DNA of 64,000 nucleotides. It comes from Rhodococcus jostii RHA1. Lineage in GTDB: Bacteria; Actinomycetota; Actinomycetes; Mycobacteriales; Mycobacteriaceae. The notes under the pieces are model-generated. The model had not been told where the DNA came from. It was given only the letters and a program-made list of their open reading frames with translations, and did not search any database. The stretch lies in NCBI RefSeq assembly GCF_000014565.1, contig NC_008270.1, forward strand, positions 186,001 through 250,000. The letters are read 5' to 3'. The position numbers and the translations under genes were made by a program. This document shows, piece by piece, positions 27,265 through 35,452 of the stretch (its first letter is position 1; every line of letters begins with the position of its first letter).

Positions 27265-28203
27265 CTAGCGCAGCAACCTCGACAACCCCTCCGCGAAGCC
27301 AGTAATAGCACGCTCGCCCTCGTCAACCGCGCCGGCTAGTAGAAAGAAGCTATGAGGCATGCCCGCATGCTCGCGATGGACGACTGCAACGCCCGAAGCG
27401 CGCAATTTAGAGGCATATCGACTGGCATCATCTGAGACTGGATCGATCTCTGCGTTGATGATGAGCGCAGGCGGGGCGTTGTTCAGATTCACTCTGAACA
27501 ACGGCGAGACTTCCGGTGACTTTCGAAGCCACACGTTGGGCACGTATTGATCGATACACCATTCGAGTGCGGCACGCGAAAGAAGAGGCGCCGATCCGTA
27601 TCTGTTCACGGAGTCACTGCTCAAGGTCAGATCTAGCACTGGGCACAGAAGTCCCTGCGCCTTGACCGACGCACCGTCTGTACGTGCGTTGAGAGTCGCT
27701 GCGGTCGCCGCTGCGAGCATTCCCCCAGAGGAGTCTCCAGCAACCGCCAGTGCTTCGCCGTCAATTCTCAGTTCATCAGAATGATCGGCCACCCAGCAGA
27801 ACGACTCGATCGCATCGGCGTGAGCGCTCGGATAGGTATTTTCGGGCGCAAGGCGGTACGCCACCGAGATCACGCGGAGAGCGCCCTGGACGCTCAACTC
27901 GCGACACAGTCGGTCATGAGAGTCCAGGCTGCCCCTGACGAAACCGCCACCGTGGAAGTACACGACACACGGCGCTGCCCCGGTTGTGCCTTTGGGAGAG
28001 TAACTCCGGGCATTGAGGACCCTCCCGCGAAGGGGAATCTCTAAGTCCCTCACGTCGCAATGTGGATTGAGATCACCTGCCAACCCGATCAATTTCTCGC
28101 CGACCGCCCTGTACGCGGTGATGGACACTTCCCACGGCTGCGCCGGTGGATTCGTTGACAGGGACGCCAGCAACTCGAGTACCTGAGGGTGCAGATCGCT
28201 CAT
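27265..28203 (-). CDS. HSL-type alpha/beta hydrolase (esterase)
   Basis: This 312-residue hydrolase has the oxyanion motif VYFHGGGFVRGS (about residue 77), the nucleophile elbow VAGDSSGGMLAA (Ser about 155), Asp in INAEIDPVSDD and a C-terminal His in HAGMPHSF. These place it in the hormone-sensitive lipase family. The ATG at 28203 (MSDLHPQ) gives normal length; farther upstream in-frame ATGs (28275, 28332) have no better ribosome site. It may release an acid or alcohol from an ester feeding the adjacent dehydrogenases. Confidence 0.87.
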   Translation of the reverse strand: MSDLHPQVLELLASLSTNPPAQPWEVSITAYRAVGEKLIGLAGDLNPHCDVRDLEIPLRGRVLNARSYSPKGTTGAAPCVVYFHGGGFVRGSLDSHDRLCRELSVQGALRVISVAYRLAPENTYPSAHADAIESFCWVADHSDELRIDGEALAVAGDSSGGMLAAATAATLNARTDGASVKAQGLLCPVLDLTLSSDSVNRYGSAPLLSRAALEWCIDQYVPNVWLRKSPEVSPLFRVNLNNAPPALIINAEIDPVSDDASRYASKLRASGVAVVHREHAGMPHSFFLLAGAVDEGERAITGFAEGLSRLLR

Positions 28204-28459
28204 GAATGGCCTGCACGGATCTTCGTCGCGGCACCTATGCGCTTTCGTAGCGGACTCACCAGTCGTCTCCTCCATTGCTGCTGTCAGGGGCGTACGACCG
28301 TCGACTAGTCGGGTCGCACGTCGGTGTTCCAACTTTGCACTTAGTGTTGGTCCTCGTCAACGTTATGTCGATTATGCGCGCACCAGTGGCCTGGCCGCGC
28401 GTCGGCCTGCACCCGGATTATCCCTTTGAACTGCAGATTTGTCGAAATCCGACAGAGTG

Positions 28460-28488
28460 TTGACTCTTATCGACTGTGAGTCTAGTCT
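28460..28488 (+). promoter_or_regulatory. Promoter/operator of the cupin-dehydrogenase operon
   Basis: TTGACT (28460-28465), a 17-nt spacer and TAGTCT (28483-28488) form a good sigma70-like promoter. The downstream half, CGACTGTGAGTCTAGTCTC, matches 18 of 19 bases of the promoter of the reductase gene at 25156-25184. The embedded dyad GACT-GTG-AGTC is a candidate operator. Confidence 0.65.
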
Positions 28489-28549
28489 CAAAAATGTCCG
28501 AGCCGTGACGTCACTCATCACCACGGCAAGCAACGAAAAAGGGGCCCTC

Positions 28550-29113
28550 ATGGTCACGAAGTCCGATGTCGACCAGATTCAGCCGACGACAAACCGAGAC
28601 GGGGAGAGCTACGTCTCCCACCGCAGCGATGTGCATTTCAACATGACCGGCGACTTCATGACCGGTGTAGATTTCTGGATTCATGCGACCGGTGAAAGCA
28701 CCAATGGCCAGCTGATCATCATCGAGACCAACTGGGTTCGCGGAACCGAGCCGGTCTGGCACATCCATCACCGCGAAGAGGAAGGCTTCTTCGTGATGGA
28801 CGGTGAAATCAAGATCCACACCGAAGACGGGTCCTACAATGCCGGCGCGGGTCAATTCGTTTGGGGGCGCAAGGATCAGCGGCATACTTACGAGGTCGTC
28901 GGAGAAGAGGCGCGGATCCTCGTGATCTTCGTTCCGGGCCCCGACAGCAGCGGATTCGAGCCCGGCGGCGGCATCGACAAGTACTTCTACGAAGCGCGCG
29001 ATCGCGAATTGCGCACTCCGGAGCAGCTAGCCGCAGAGGTGGAGAATCTCAAGACGAACTATGGCTTGGAGATGTTCCCCGAGTTGCCGCACCCCCGGGA
29101 CGCCAAAGCTTAA
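28550..29113 (+). CDS. Cupin-domain protein
   Basis: This 187-residue single-cupin protein has metal ligands visible in EPVWHIHHREEEGFFVMDGE (HxH...E) and, downstream, RHTYEV. ATG 28550 is chosen because it follows the mapped promoter by about 55 nt; longer readings would start upstream of that promoter with no start codon. It could be a small dioxygenase or isomerase. It is the first gene of an operon with a CoA-acylating aldehyde dehydrogenase and a VOC protein. Confidence 0.85.
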   Translation: MVTKSDVDQIQPTTNRDGESYVSHRSDVHFNMTGDFMTGVDFWIHATGESTNGQLIIIETNWVRGTEPVWHIHHREEEGFFVMDGEIKIHTEDGSYNAGAGQFVWGRKDQRHTYEVVGEEARILVIFVPGPDSSGFEPGGGIDKYFYEARDRELRTPEQLAAEVENLKTNYGLEMFPELPHPRDAKA

Positions 29114-29158
29114 GCGGCCCACATCATCAACTCGCCTCTTCGTGACTATGGAGTTTCT

Positions 29159-30667
29159 GTGATTACAAACGATGTCCATCTTGCAACGGTGCCGCACTGG
29201 ATCGCTGGCGCCCCCTCCGGCTCGACGAACGGGCGGAGGTCGGAGGTTGTCGATCCAGCCACGGGTCACGTACTGAGGCTTGTTGAGCTGGGCGACGCTG
29301 CTGTCGTCGACACGGCTGTGACCAGCGCCCGAAGCGCTGCGGGGGCCTGGGCTTCGACCCCGGCCCCCGTCCGCGCGACGACTCTGCACCGCTTCCGCGC
29401 CCTGATGCTCGAGCACAGTGACGAGCTTGCATCGATCATCACCTCGGAGCAGGGGAAAACCCTCGCAGACGCGAGAGGGGAGGTCGCCCGTTCTGTCGAG
29501 GCTGTCGAAGTTGCGATATCTGTAGTGCAGCACCTCAAAGGTGAGTACGCAGAACAGGTCTCCAGGGGAGTTGACACATACTCGTTCCGCCAGCCGCTCG
29601 GAGTGTGTGCTGGTATCACCCCATTCAACTTCCCCATCATGGTGCCGGTGTCAATGTTCGCGGCCGCGATCGCCTGCGGTAACTCGTTCGTGCTCAAACC
29701 AAGCGAGAGAGTGCCATCCGCCTCGGTGCGGCTGGCGCAACTGCTCGCCGAAGCCGAGCTACCCGACGGTGTCTTCAACGTCGTGCACGGTGGCGTTGAC
29801 ACGGTGAACGCGCTGATCGACCACCCGGACGTCGCTGCCATTTCCTTTGTGGGCTCGACCCCGGTTGCGCGTGAGATCTACAGCCGTTCCGCCGCTGCCG
29901 GCAAGAAGGTGCAGGCACTGGGTGGAGCGAACAACCATATGGTCGTCATGCCTGACGCCGACCTGGACGCAGCAGCGGACGCACTGGCGTCGGCTGCATA
30001 CGGCGCCGCCGGTCAGCGATGCATGGCCGTGCCCATCGCGGTAGCGGTCGGGGAAATCGCGGACGAGCTAGTTGCCAAGACCGCGGAGCGGGCCACCGCC
30101 TTCCGTACCGGACCGGGGAATGACGAAGGCACCGACATGGGCCCGCTCATCTCAGAGGTCGCCATCGAACGAGTCAGAGGTGCGTTGGAGGCGGCACCTA
30201 GCCAAGGCGCAAACGTCGTTGTAGACGGCCGTGTCAACATAGCGTCCGAAGCCGGCTATTTTATCGGCCCGAGCTTGGTCGACAACGTAAGCGTCGACAG
30301 CGACCTCTATCAGAAGGAGGTGTTCGGACCGATTCTGAGTGTGGTCCGCGTCGATGATCTCGACGAAGCACTTCGCATCGTGAACGCCAGCCCATATGGC
30401 AATGGTGCGACCATCTTCACCGCAAGTGGAGTGGCCGGTCGCCGATTCGTTCACAGCGTCCAGGCCGGAAGCGTCGGGATCAACGTTCCCATTCCAGTTC
30501 CGATCTCTTGGTTCGGATTCGGAGGTTGGGGTGACTCGCGGTTCGGCGATGACGGACTCAACTACGATGCCTATCGCTTCTACACCAAGTCCAAGGTGGT
30601 CACCCAACGTTGGACTGAACCCCGAATGGGCGTGTCCCCGCATTTCGTCGCCGCGAGGAATCAATGA
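29159..30667 (+). CDS. Methylmalonate-semialdehyde-type dehydrogenase (CoA-acylating)
   Basis: This 502-residue aldehyde dehydrogenase has ITPFNFPIMVPVSMFAAAIA, LKPSERVP, the SFVGSTPVAREIY cofactor loop, catalytic Cys in GAAGQRCMAVPIAV, and the diagnostic MMSDH end GFGGWGDSRFGDDGLNYDAY. Members convert a semialdehyde plus CoA and NAD+ to an acyl-CoA. GTG start with GGAG 7 nt upstream. It lies 45 nt after the cupin gene and overlaps the VOC gene. The true substrate in this cluster is unknown. Confidence 0.9.
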   Translation: MITNDVHLATVPHWIAGAPSGSTNGRRSEVVDPATGHVLRLVELGDAAVVDTAVTSARSAAGAWASTPAPVRATTLHRFRALMLEHSDELASIITSEQGKTLADARGEVARSVEAVEVAISVVQHLKGEYAEQVSRGVDTYSFRQPLGVCAGITPFNFPIMVPVSMFAAAIACGNSFVLKPSERVPSASVRLAQLLAEAELPDGVFNVVHGGVDTVNALIDHPDVAAISFVGSTPVAREIYSRSAAAGKKVQALGGANNHMVVMPDADLDAAADALASAAYGAAGQRCMAVPIAVAVGEIADELVAKTAERATAFRTGPGNDEGTDMGPLISEVAIERVRGALEAAPSQGANVVVDGRVNIASEAGYFIGPSLVDNVSVDSDLYQKEVFGPILSVVRVDDLDEALRIVNASPYGNGATIFTASGVAGRRFVHSVQAGSVGINVPIPVPISWFGFGGWGDSRFGDDGLNYDAYRFYTKSKVVTQRWTEPRMGVSPHFVAARNQ

Positions 30668-31134
30668 CGATGATCGATCTCTCCCCATCCTCGCCTTCCG
30701 AAGATGCTCGGGAAGAGGGCACTCCGCGGCTGGATCATGTGGGGATACTCGTCCGCGACCTCGAGTTGGCCACCACACGTTGGCAGAGCAGATTCAACGT
30801 CAGCATCGCGCACACTTTCGAGGCCCCCTCTCTCGCCATCCGCGCGACGTTTCTCGCGATAGCGTCGGCCAATGTCGAGCTATACACCATCGACGATCCG
30901 GACGTTCGCGATCTCGCGCTGGGTGGAGCCTCGGCAAAGCTCGACCACATTGCGTTGCGGTTCGACGGAAACGCGAGCGAGCTCGATCTCGCTGGATGCA
31001 CGATCCGCGGGCCCGGACGACCGGACCCGATCGGAGCTCCTTTCCGCATCGCCGACTCAGAGCATGTATGGACCGAGCCACCTGGAATCGACATACTGCT
31101 ACAGCTCATCACCCCGACGGAAAGCACACCGTAG
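30664..31134 (+). CDS. VOC-superfamily protein (methylmalonyl-CoA epimerase-like)
   Basis: This 156-residue protein overlaps the dehydrogenase stop (ATGA). RLDHVGILVRDLELATTRW and KLDHIALRF are paired beta-alpha-beta-beta modules, each opening with a candidate metal-binding His. GPGRPDPIGAPFRIADSEHV, then VWTEPPGIDILLQL, closes the fold. Epimerase, lyase or extradiol activity are all possible; following an MMSDH-type enzyme, an acyl-CoA epimerase is reasonable. Confidence 0.82.
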   Translation: MTMIDLSPSSPSEDAREEGTPRLDHVGILVRDLELATTRWQSRFNVSIAHTFEAPSLAIRATFLAIASANVELYTIDDPDVRDLALGGASAKLDHIALRFDGNASELDLAGCTIRGPGRPDPIGAPFRIADSEHVWTEPPGIDILLQLITPTESTP

Positions 31135-31311
31135 CGCTGCCAACGTTGCCTCCCGACGGTCTCCACCATTTGTGAATGTGGGGGAGAAACCGGGGCCAGA
31201 ACTGCACCGCCATTAGGCAAGTCAACGAACACAAGTGGTCACCCGGTACCCGGTACGCCGATCACCGGGATGCACAACCAATCCGATGCACACTCACAAG
31301 AGGAGAGACCA

Positions 31312-32181
31312 ATGGGACGCATGGACGGAAAGGTCGCCCTGGTAACGGGTGCGGCACGTGGAATGGGACGGGCACACGCAATCCGGCTCGCTGAGGAGGG
31401 CGCCAATATCCTCGCCATCGACTGTCCGCCGGACACCGGACTCCCGTATCCGACCGGATCATCTGATGACCTCCAGATCACTGTCAAAGAGGTCGAAGCA
31501 CTGGGACGACGAATCATTGCACACGAGGGAGATGTCCGGAAGCAGTCGTCGCTCGACAAACTGGTTGCTGACGGCGTAAAGGCATTCGGTGGTCTGGACG
31601 TTGCGGTCGCCAACGCCGGGATCTGGACCGTACACCCGTTCCACGACATTCCTGAAGACGAATTCACAGCTGTTCTGGACGTCAACATCACCGGAGTGTG
31701 GCGCACCTTGAAGGCAGTGTCGCCGGCGATCACGGAACGGGGCGGCGGCTCGATCATCGTGACCTCTTCCGGCAACGGCGTAGAAGGGTCACCCCATTAC
31801 GCCCACTATGTCGCGTCGAAGCACGGCGTAATCGGGCTGGCGAAAAGCGCTGCGCTCGAGTTCGGTCAGTACGGAATTCGAGTCAATATCTTGCTCCCGG
31901 GGCCGACTGATACTCCAGCCCTCGACTGGCAGGGCGGGTATGATCTCTGTGCAGGTAAAGGCCCCGGTCAGGGTGTGAAAGAAGACCTCGAAGGCGCGAA
32001 GTACTGGTCTGCCCTTCGCGATGTCGGGTTGCTGCCACCACGCGCCATGAGCGAAGCGGTGCTGTGGCTTGCGTCCGACGAGTCTCGATGGACAACCGGA
32101 CTCGAGATGCACGTTGATGGTGGCCATATGCTGATGCCGGGACTGAACATGGCAAAGATGGCCGCCGATCAACCACAGTGA
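31312..32181 (+). CDS. Mycofactocin-type SDR dehydrogenase
   Basis: This 289-residue SDR has the motif VTGAARGMGRAHAIRLAEEG, an insertion after beta-2 (LAIDCPPDTGLPYPTGSSDD), VANAG, Ser in TSSGNGV and YVASK. The GMGRAHA signature plus the long beta-2 insertion mark the group with tightly bound nicotinamide that uses mycofactocin as external electron acceptor (carveol dehydrogenase-like). ATG 31312 has AGAGGAG upstream. It is likely an alcohol dehydrogenase of this island. Confidence 0.88.
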   Translation: MGRMDGKVALVTGAARGMGRAHAIRLAEEGANILAIDCPPDTGLPYPTGSSDDLQITVKEVEALGRRIIAHEGDVRKQSSLDKLVADGVKAFGGLDVAVANAGIWTVHPFHDIPEDEFTAVLDVNITGVWRTLKAVSPAITERGGGSIIVTSSGNGVEGSPHYAHYVASKHGVIGLAKSAALEFGQYGIRVNILLPGPTDTPALDWQGGYDLCAGKGPGQGVKEDLEGAKYWSALRDVGLLPPRAMSEAVLWLASDESRWTTGLEMHVDGGHMLMPGLNMAKMAADQPQ

Positions 32182-32267
32182 CAACTCGACCTATCTTCGA
32201 CTGGAAGAGAACCCACTTCCTGAAGTCCGCATTTTCCATGCGCGACAAAGCTGAATAGAACAAATCG

Positions 32268-32306
32268 ATCGCAGCGAACCGGTTTTTTTAACCAGTTCGC
32301 TGCGAT
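32268..32306. terminator. Bidirectional hairpin terminator
   Basis: ATCGCAGCGAAC pairs with GTTCGCTGCGAT, continued after one mismatch by GGTT/AACC around a T-rich loop. It sits between the converging SDR and TetR genes. There is no U-tract on either side, as is common for actinobacterial terminators. Confidence 0.8.
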
Positions 32307-32324
32307 TGCTCTGAACGACCCAAA

Positions 32325-32999
32325 CTAATCGCTCTTCGAGCGGCCTCTCCATTCCAAACCGAATACCGTTCTAAGCCACACTGTGGTGACCGTCTCCACC
32401 ATGTCTTCGGTGCGAATTGCATTCTCGCTTCGCATGCTCATAAGTCCCAGGTTCCGTTCGCCCATCCAAATGAGCGCTGCCGCCAGTGAACGAGCCGGTG
32501 GTCCATCAAGAGCCACACCCGCAGCTCTGTCGCGCTCGATCGCAGCGGCCGCCGCATCGACAAAACGACCCAGTATTTTGTCCCACTGGGCCCCCAAAGT
32601 GGGTTCGGCCGCCGCTGCATCACCGACCTCGCGCAGGACGTGTCCATGCCGCTCCCACACGACCATGACCTCCGACACTGCATGCTCGATTGCAGCCTCA
32701 GGAGAAATCCCGGGAGGTCGCTCGAAGATCATTGCTGATGCAGTGAACACATCGGCCGTCACACTCGATAGAAGCGCCGAAAGAACCTGCCATTTAGATT
32801 CGAAATAGAAATAGAAGGATGAACGCGACAAACCCGCTCTCTTGGCAAGGTCATCAATCGAAACGTTCCGCAACGGCTCGGTGCGCAGAATCTCATATGC
32901 GCCCTCGAGGATTGCTTGCTCGCGCCTGTCACCCTTGAGATTGCGCCTACCAGTCCGGGGTTCGGATCCGTTGAGACCGTTTGAGAACGAAGTCGCCAT
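32325..32999 (-). CDS. TetR-family repressor
   Basis: This 224-residue regulator has an N-terminal HTH: REQAILEGAYEILRTEPLRN, then VSIDDLAKRAGLSRSSFYFY (about 25-66), and a helical C-terminal domain of the EthR-like type. ATG 32999 directly abuts a perfect palindrome (33000-33014). It is convergent with the SDR gene and divergent from the acyl-CoA ligase gene. It probably controls the island; the effector may be an acyl-CoA. Confidence 0.87.
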   Translation of the reverse strand: MATSFSNGLNGSEPRTGRRNLKGDRREQAILEGAYEILRTEPLRNVSIDDLAKRAGLSRSSFYFYFESKWQVLSALLSSVTADVFTASAMIFERPPGISPEAAIEHAVSEVMVVWERHGHVLREVGDAAAAEPTLGAQWDKILGRFVDAAAAAIERDRAAGVALDGPPARSLAAALIWMGERNLGLMSMRSENAIRTEDMVETVTTVWLRTVFGLEWRGRSKSD

Positions 33000-33014
33000 G
33001 CCTACAGAGTAGGC
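33000..33014. promoter_or_regulatory. Palindromic TetR-type operator
   Basis: GCCTACAGAGTAGGC is a perfect 6-3-6 inverted repeat immediately upstream of the TetR start codon. TTGAAC lies next to it on the minus strand. The position suggests autoregulation and a very short or absent leader. Confidence 0.6.
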
Positions 33015-33570
33015 TAGTTCAACCTGCATATGTAGCCGGGGGTGCGGTGACCGTCCACGATTTTCCATGCTGCATCGCCCGAGATGGCCTCTCGGATTGC
33101 ACGGCAGTTCGGTAGAACTATCGGGGGCAAATTCCCAGTCCCGTCTTAACCAAGTTGCAATACAGATACCGATTTAATGGTCATGTTGATAGTCAAAGAC
33201 TGGTGCGGAATTGGTGACTCGGCACCCATTTCGCCACTCGGCAATCCATGTACTTTCCGTGGAAAGTCCTCGGCTCGCGCGAGCGTCAACCACCGACGGC
33301 GCAGCGTCGAGTCGGCCCTCGTCCTCATTGCGTAGGCAAGCAACTGGCCAAGTGCCTCGACTGTACGTTGATTATACTCGACACATCGTCTATTGTACGT
33401 ATGTGAACCACGACGGGCAACGTTCATCGGCACGCTGGCGAGACCCGCTCGCGTAGTAACTCGTAATTCAGGTCGGTACGCTCACTTGCGCGACGCTCTT
33501 TCACTTCCCGAAGCGCTGGCGCATCCGTAGCCCTCCTGACGCCAACGCCAATCCAGGAGAAGTCGTTTCG

Positions 33571-35073
33571 ATGTCATCAAATCTTGCGAACAATCTTGTC
33601 GAGACTGCTCGGCTACTGGGCGATCGACCCGCGATCCGGCTTGATGAAACCACCTTGGATTATGCAGAGTTCTATCGTGCCGCTGCGGCAGTGGCGGGCG
33701 ACCTGCGTTCGCGAGGTATTCGATCCGGCGATCGGGTCGGCATCGTACTGCCGAACGTCCCTGCGTTTCCGGTCATCTTCTACGGGATTCTGATGGTGGG
33801 CGCCGTCGCAGTTCCGATCAACCCCATGCTCAAGGAGCGTGAGATCACATATTACTTGGACGATTCTGGGATGGCTCTCATCTATGGCTCGCGGTCTCGC
33901 GGGGATCTGGTTGCGAAAGCCGCACTAGCGAAGAAGATTCCCGCGCTGTTGGTCGACGACCGTGGTCCGAGCGACGCTGATCTGACTGGGAACCCGATCG
34001 ATGAACCTGTGGAGCGTAGCCGTGACGACACCGCAGTTCTTCTCTATACCTCTGGGACGACGGGGAGTCCTAAGGGAGCGGAACTCACCCACGAGAATAT
34101 GTCGACCAATGCTTCGACGACTGCTGAGACTCTGATTCAGACCGGGTCCAGTGACGTCATCTTGGGGTGCCTGCCACTGTTCCACGTGTTCGGCCTAACC
34201 TGTGGGCTGAATGCCGCGGTGAAGTCAGGAGCGCTCCTGACTCTGATCCCCAAGTTTGATGCGGAATCAGCCCTGCGTGTTCTGGTTCGAGATGAGGTTA
34301 CAGTGCTCGAAGGGGTCCCCACCATGTACTCCGCGATGCTCAACTCTCCCGAGGCCGACTCCGTCGAGCTATCCCATCTTCGCTGCTGCATCGTAGGGGG
34401 GGCGCCGATGCCTGTCGAGGTCCTAAAGGCGTTCGAACAAAGATTCGGATGCGAGATTTACGAGGGGTACGGACTTTCTGAGACCGCACCCATTGCTTGT
34501 TTCAACCAGCCCGGACACCCACGCAAAGCTGGCACGATCGGGATTCCCGTGCGCGGATGCACGCTGCGGCTAGTCGACGACGGCGACAACGAAATTGTCG
34601 GATGTGATGAGGCCGGAGAGATCCAAATTCGCGGTGAGAACGTGATGAAGGGTTACTGGGCTCGTCCGGCTGCCACCGCGGAGGCCATAAGCGACGGTTG
34701 GTTCCGCACAGGAGACATCGCCACACGAGATAGCGATGGCTACTACAGCATCGTTGACCGGAAAAAGGACATCATTATTCGGGGTGGTTACAACGTGTAC
34801 CCACGCGAAGTGGAAGAGGTTCTGTACGAGCATCCAGCTGTTGCCGAGGCAGCTGTTGTAGGTATCAAACACACGCATCTCGGGGAGGAAATCGGAGCTG
34901 CCGTATCGCTCAAACGCGGAGCGCACGTCGAGCCGTCTGAGATAATCGAGTTTGTTCGCGCCAGGCTCGCCGAGTACAAGTACCCCCGGCAGATTTGGTT
35001 CGTCCCCAGCCTCCCGAAAGGACCGACCGGAAAAATTCTTCGCAGGCAAGTTGATCCGCCGACCGTGGGCTGA
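33571..35073 (+). CDS. Acyl-CoA (fatty/aryl acid) ligase
   Basis: This 500-residue ANL-superfamily ligase has the AMP loop [18 protein letters not shown] (about 160), CLPLFHVFG, the A5 motif [11 protein letters not shown] (about 305), GWFRTGDIA, the hinge [20 protein letters not shown], and catalytic Lys in PTGKILRR. It activates a carboxylic acid with ATP and CoA. Preceded by a 500-nt intergenic region shared with the TetR gene. It probably primes the acid released by the esterase, or the product of the aldehyde/alcohol dehydrogenases, for beta-oxidation-like breakdown. Confidence 0.9.
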   Translation: MSSNLANNLVETARLLGDRPAIRLDETTLDYAEFYRAAAAVAGDLRSRGIRSGDRVGIVLPNVPAFPVIFYGILMVGAVAVPINPMLKEREITYYLDDSGMALIYGSRSRGDLVAKAALAKKIPALLVDDRGPSDADLTGNPIDEPVERSRDDTAVLLYTSGTTGSPKGAELTHENMSTNASTTAETLIQTGSSDVILGCLPLFHVFGLTCGLNAAVKSGALLTLIPKFDAESALRVLVRDEVTVLEGVPTMYSAMLNSPEADSVELSHLRCCIVGGAPMPVEVLKAFEQRFGCEIYEGYGLSETAPIACFNQPGHPRKAGTIGIPVRGCTLRLVDDGDNEIVGCDEAGEIQIRGENVMKGYWARPAATAEAISDGWFRTGDIATRDSDGYYSIVDRKKDIIIRGGYNVYPREVEEVLYEHPAVAEAAVVGIKHTHLGEEIGAAVSLKRGAHVEPSEIIEFVRARLAEYKYPRQIWFVPSLPKGPTGKILRRQVDPPTVG

Positions 35074-35452
35074 CTCTAACAGAGCGCATCTCATGGCCCG
35101 GCACGTCCGTCGCCAGGCGCGGCGCCGCACGCAGCCCGACTGATCACCGCACACCCTTCCGCGCCACTCGAACTATCGACCGCAGCTGATGGTCAGTATG
35201 GCGGGGCGGGTGGCTTGCCGAACTCTGCGCCCCTCGGCGCCGTTTCGGTAAGCATACGAACGCGAGAGCAAGGGCGGTCCGTTCCTCAATTGACAAGTGC
35301 CTTCGCGAGTGAAGCTCAGGTTCGGAACTCGTCCTTTCCGTTCTTACGACATCGAGGTGCGGCGGCATCGGCTAACTCTGCACGGGTCGAAGCGGGACGA
35401 GTAACTTCGAGTGGACAAACAATCGACACGGTTCGGCAAACCGAGGGCCTTC
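35074..35452. other. No gene recognised upstream of the kinase-LuxR gene
   Basis: Only short overlapping frames without domains are present. It must contain the promoter of the large regulator, but no clear -35/-10 pair stands out. Confidence 0.5.
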
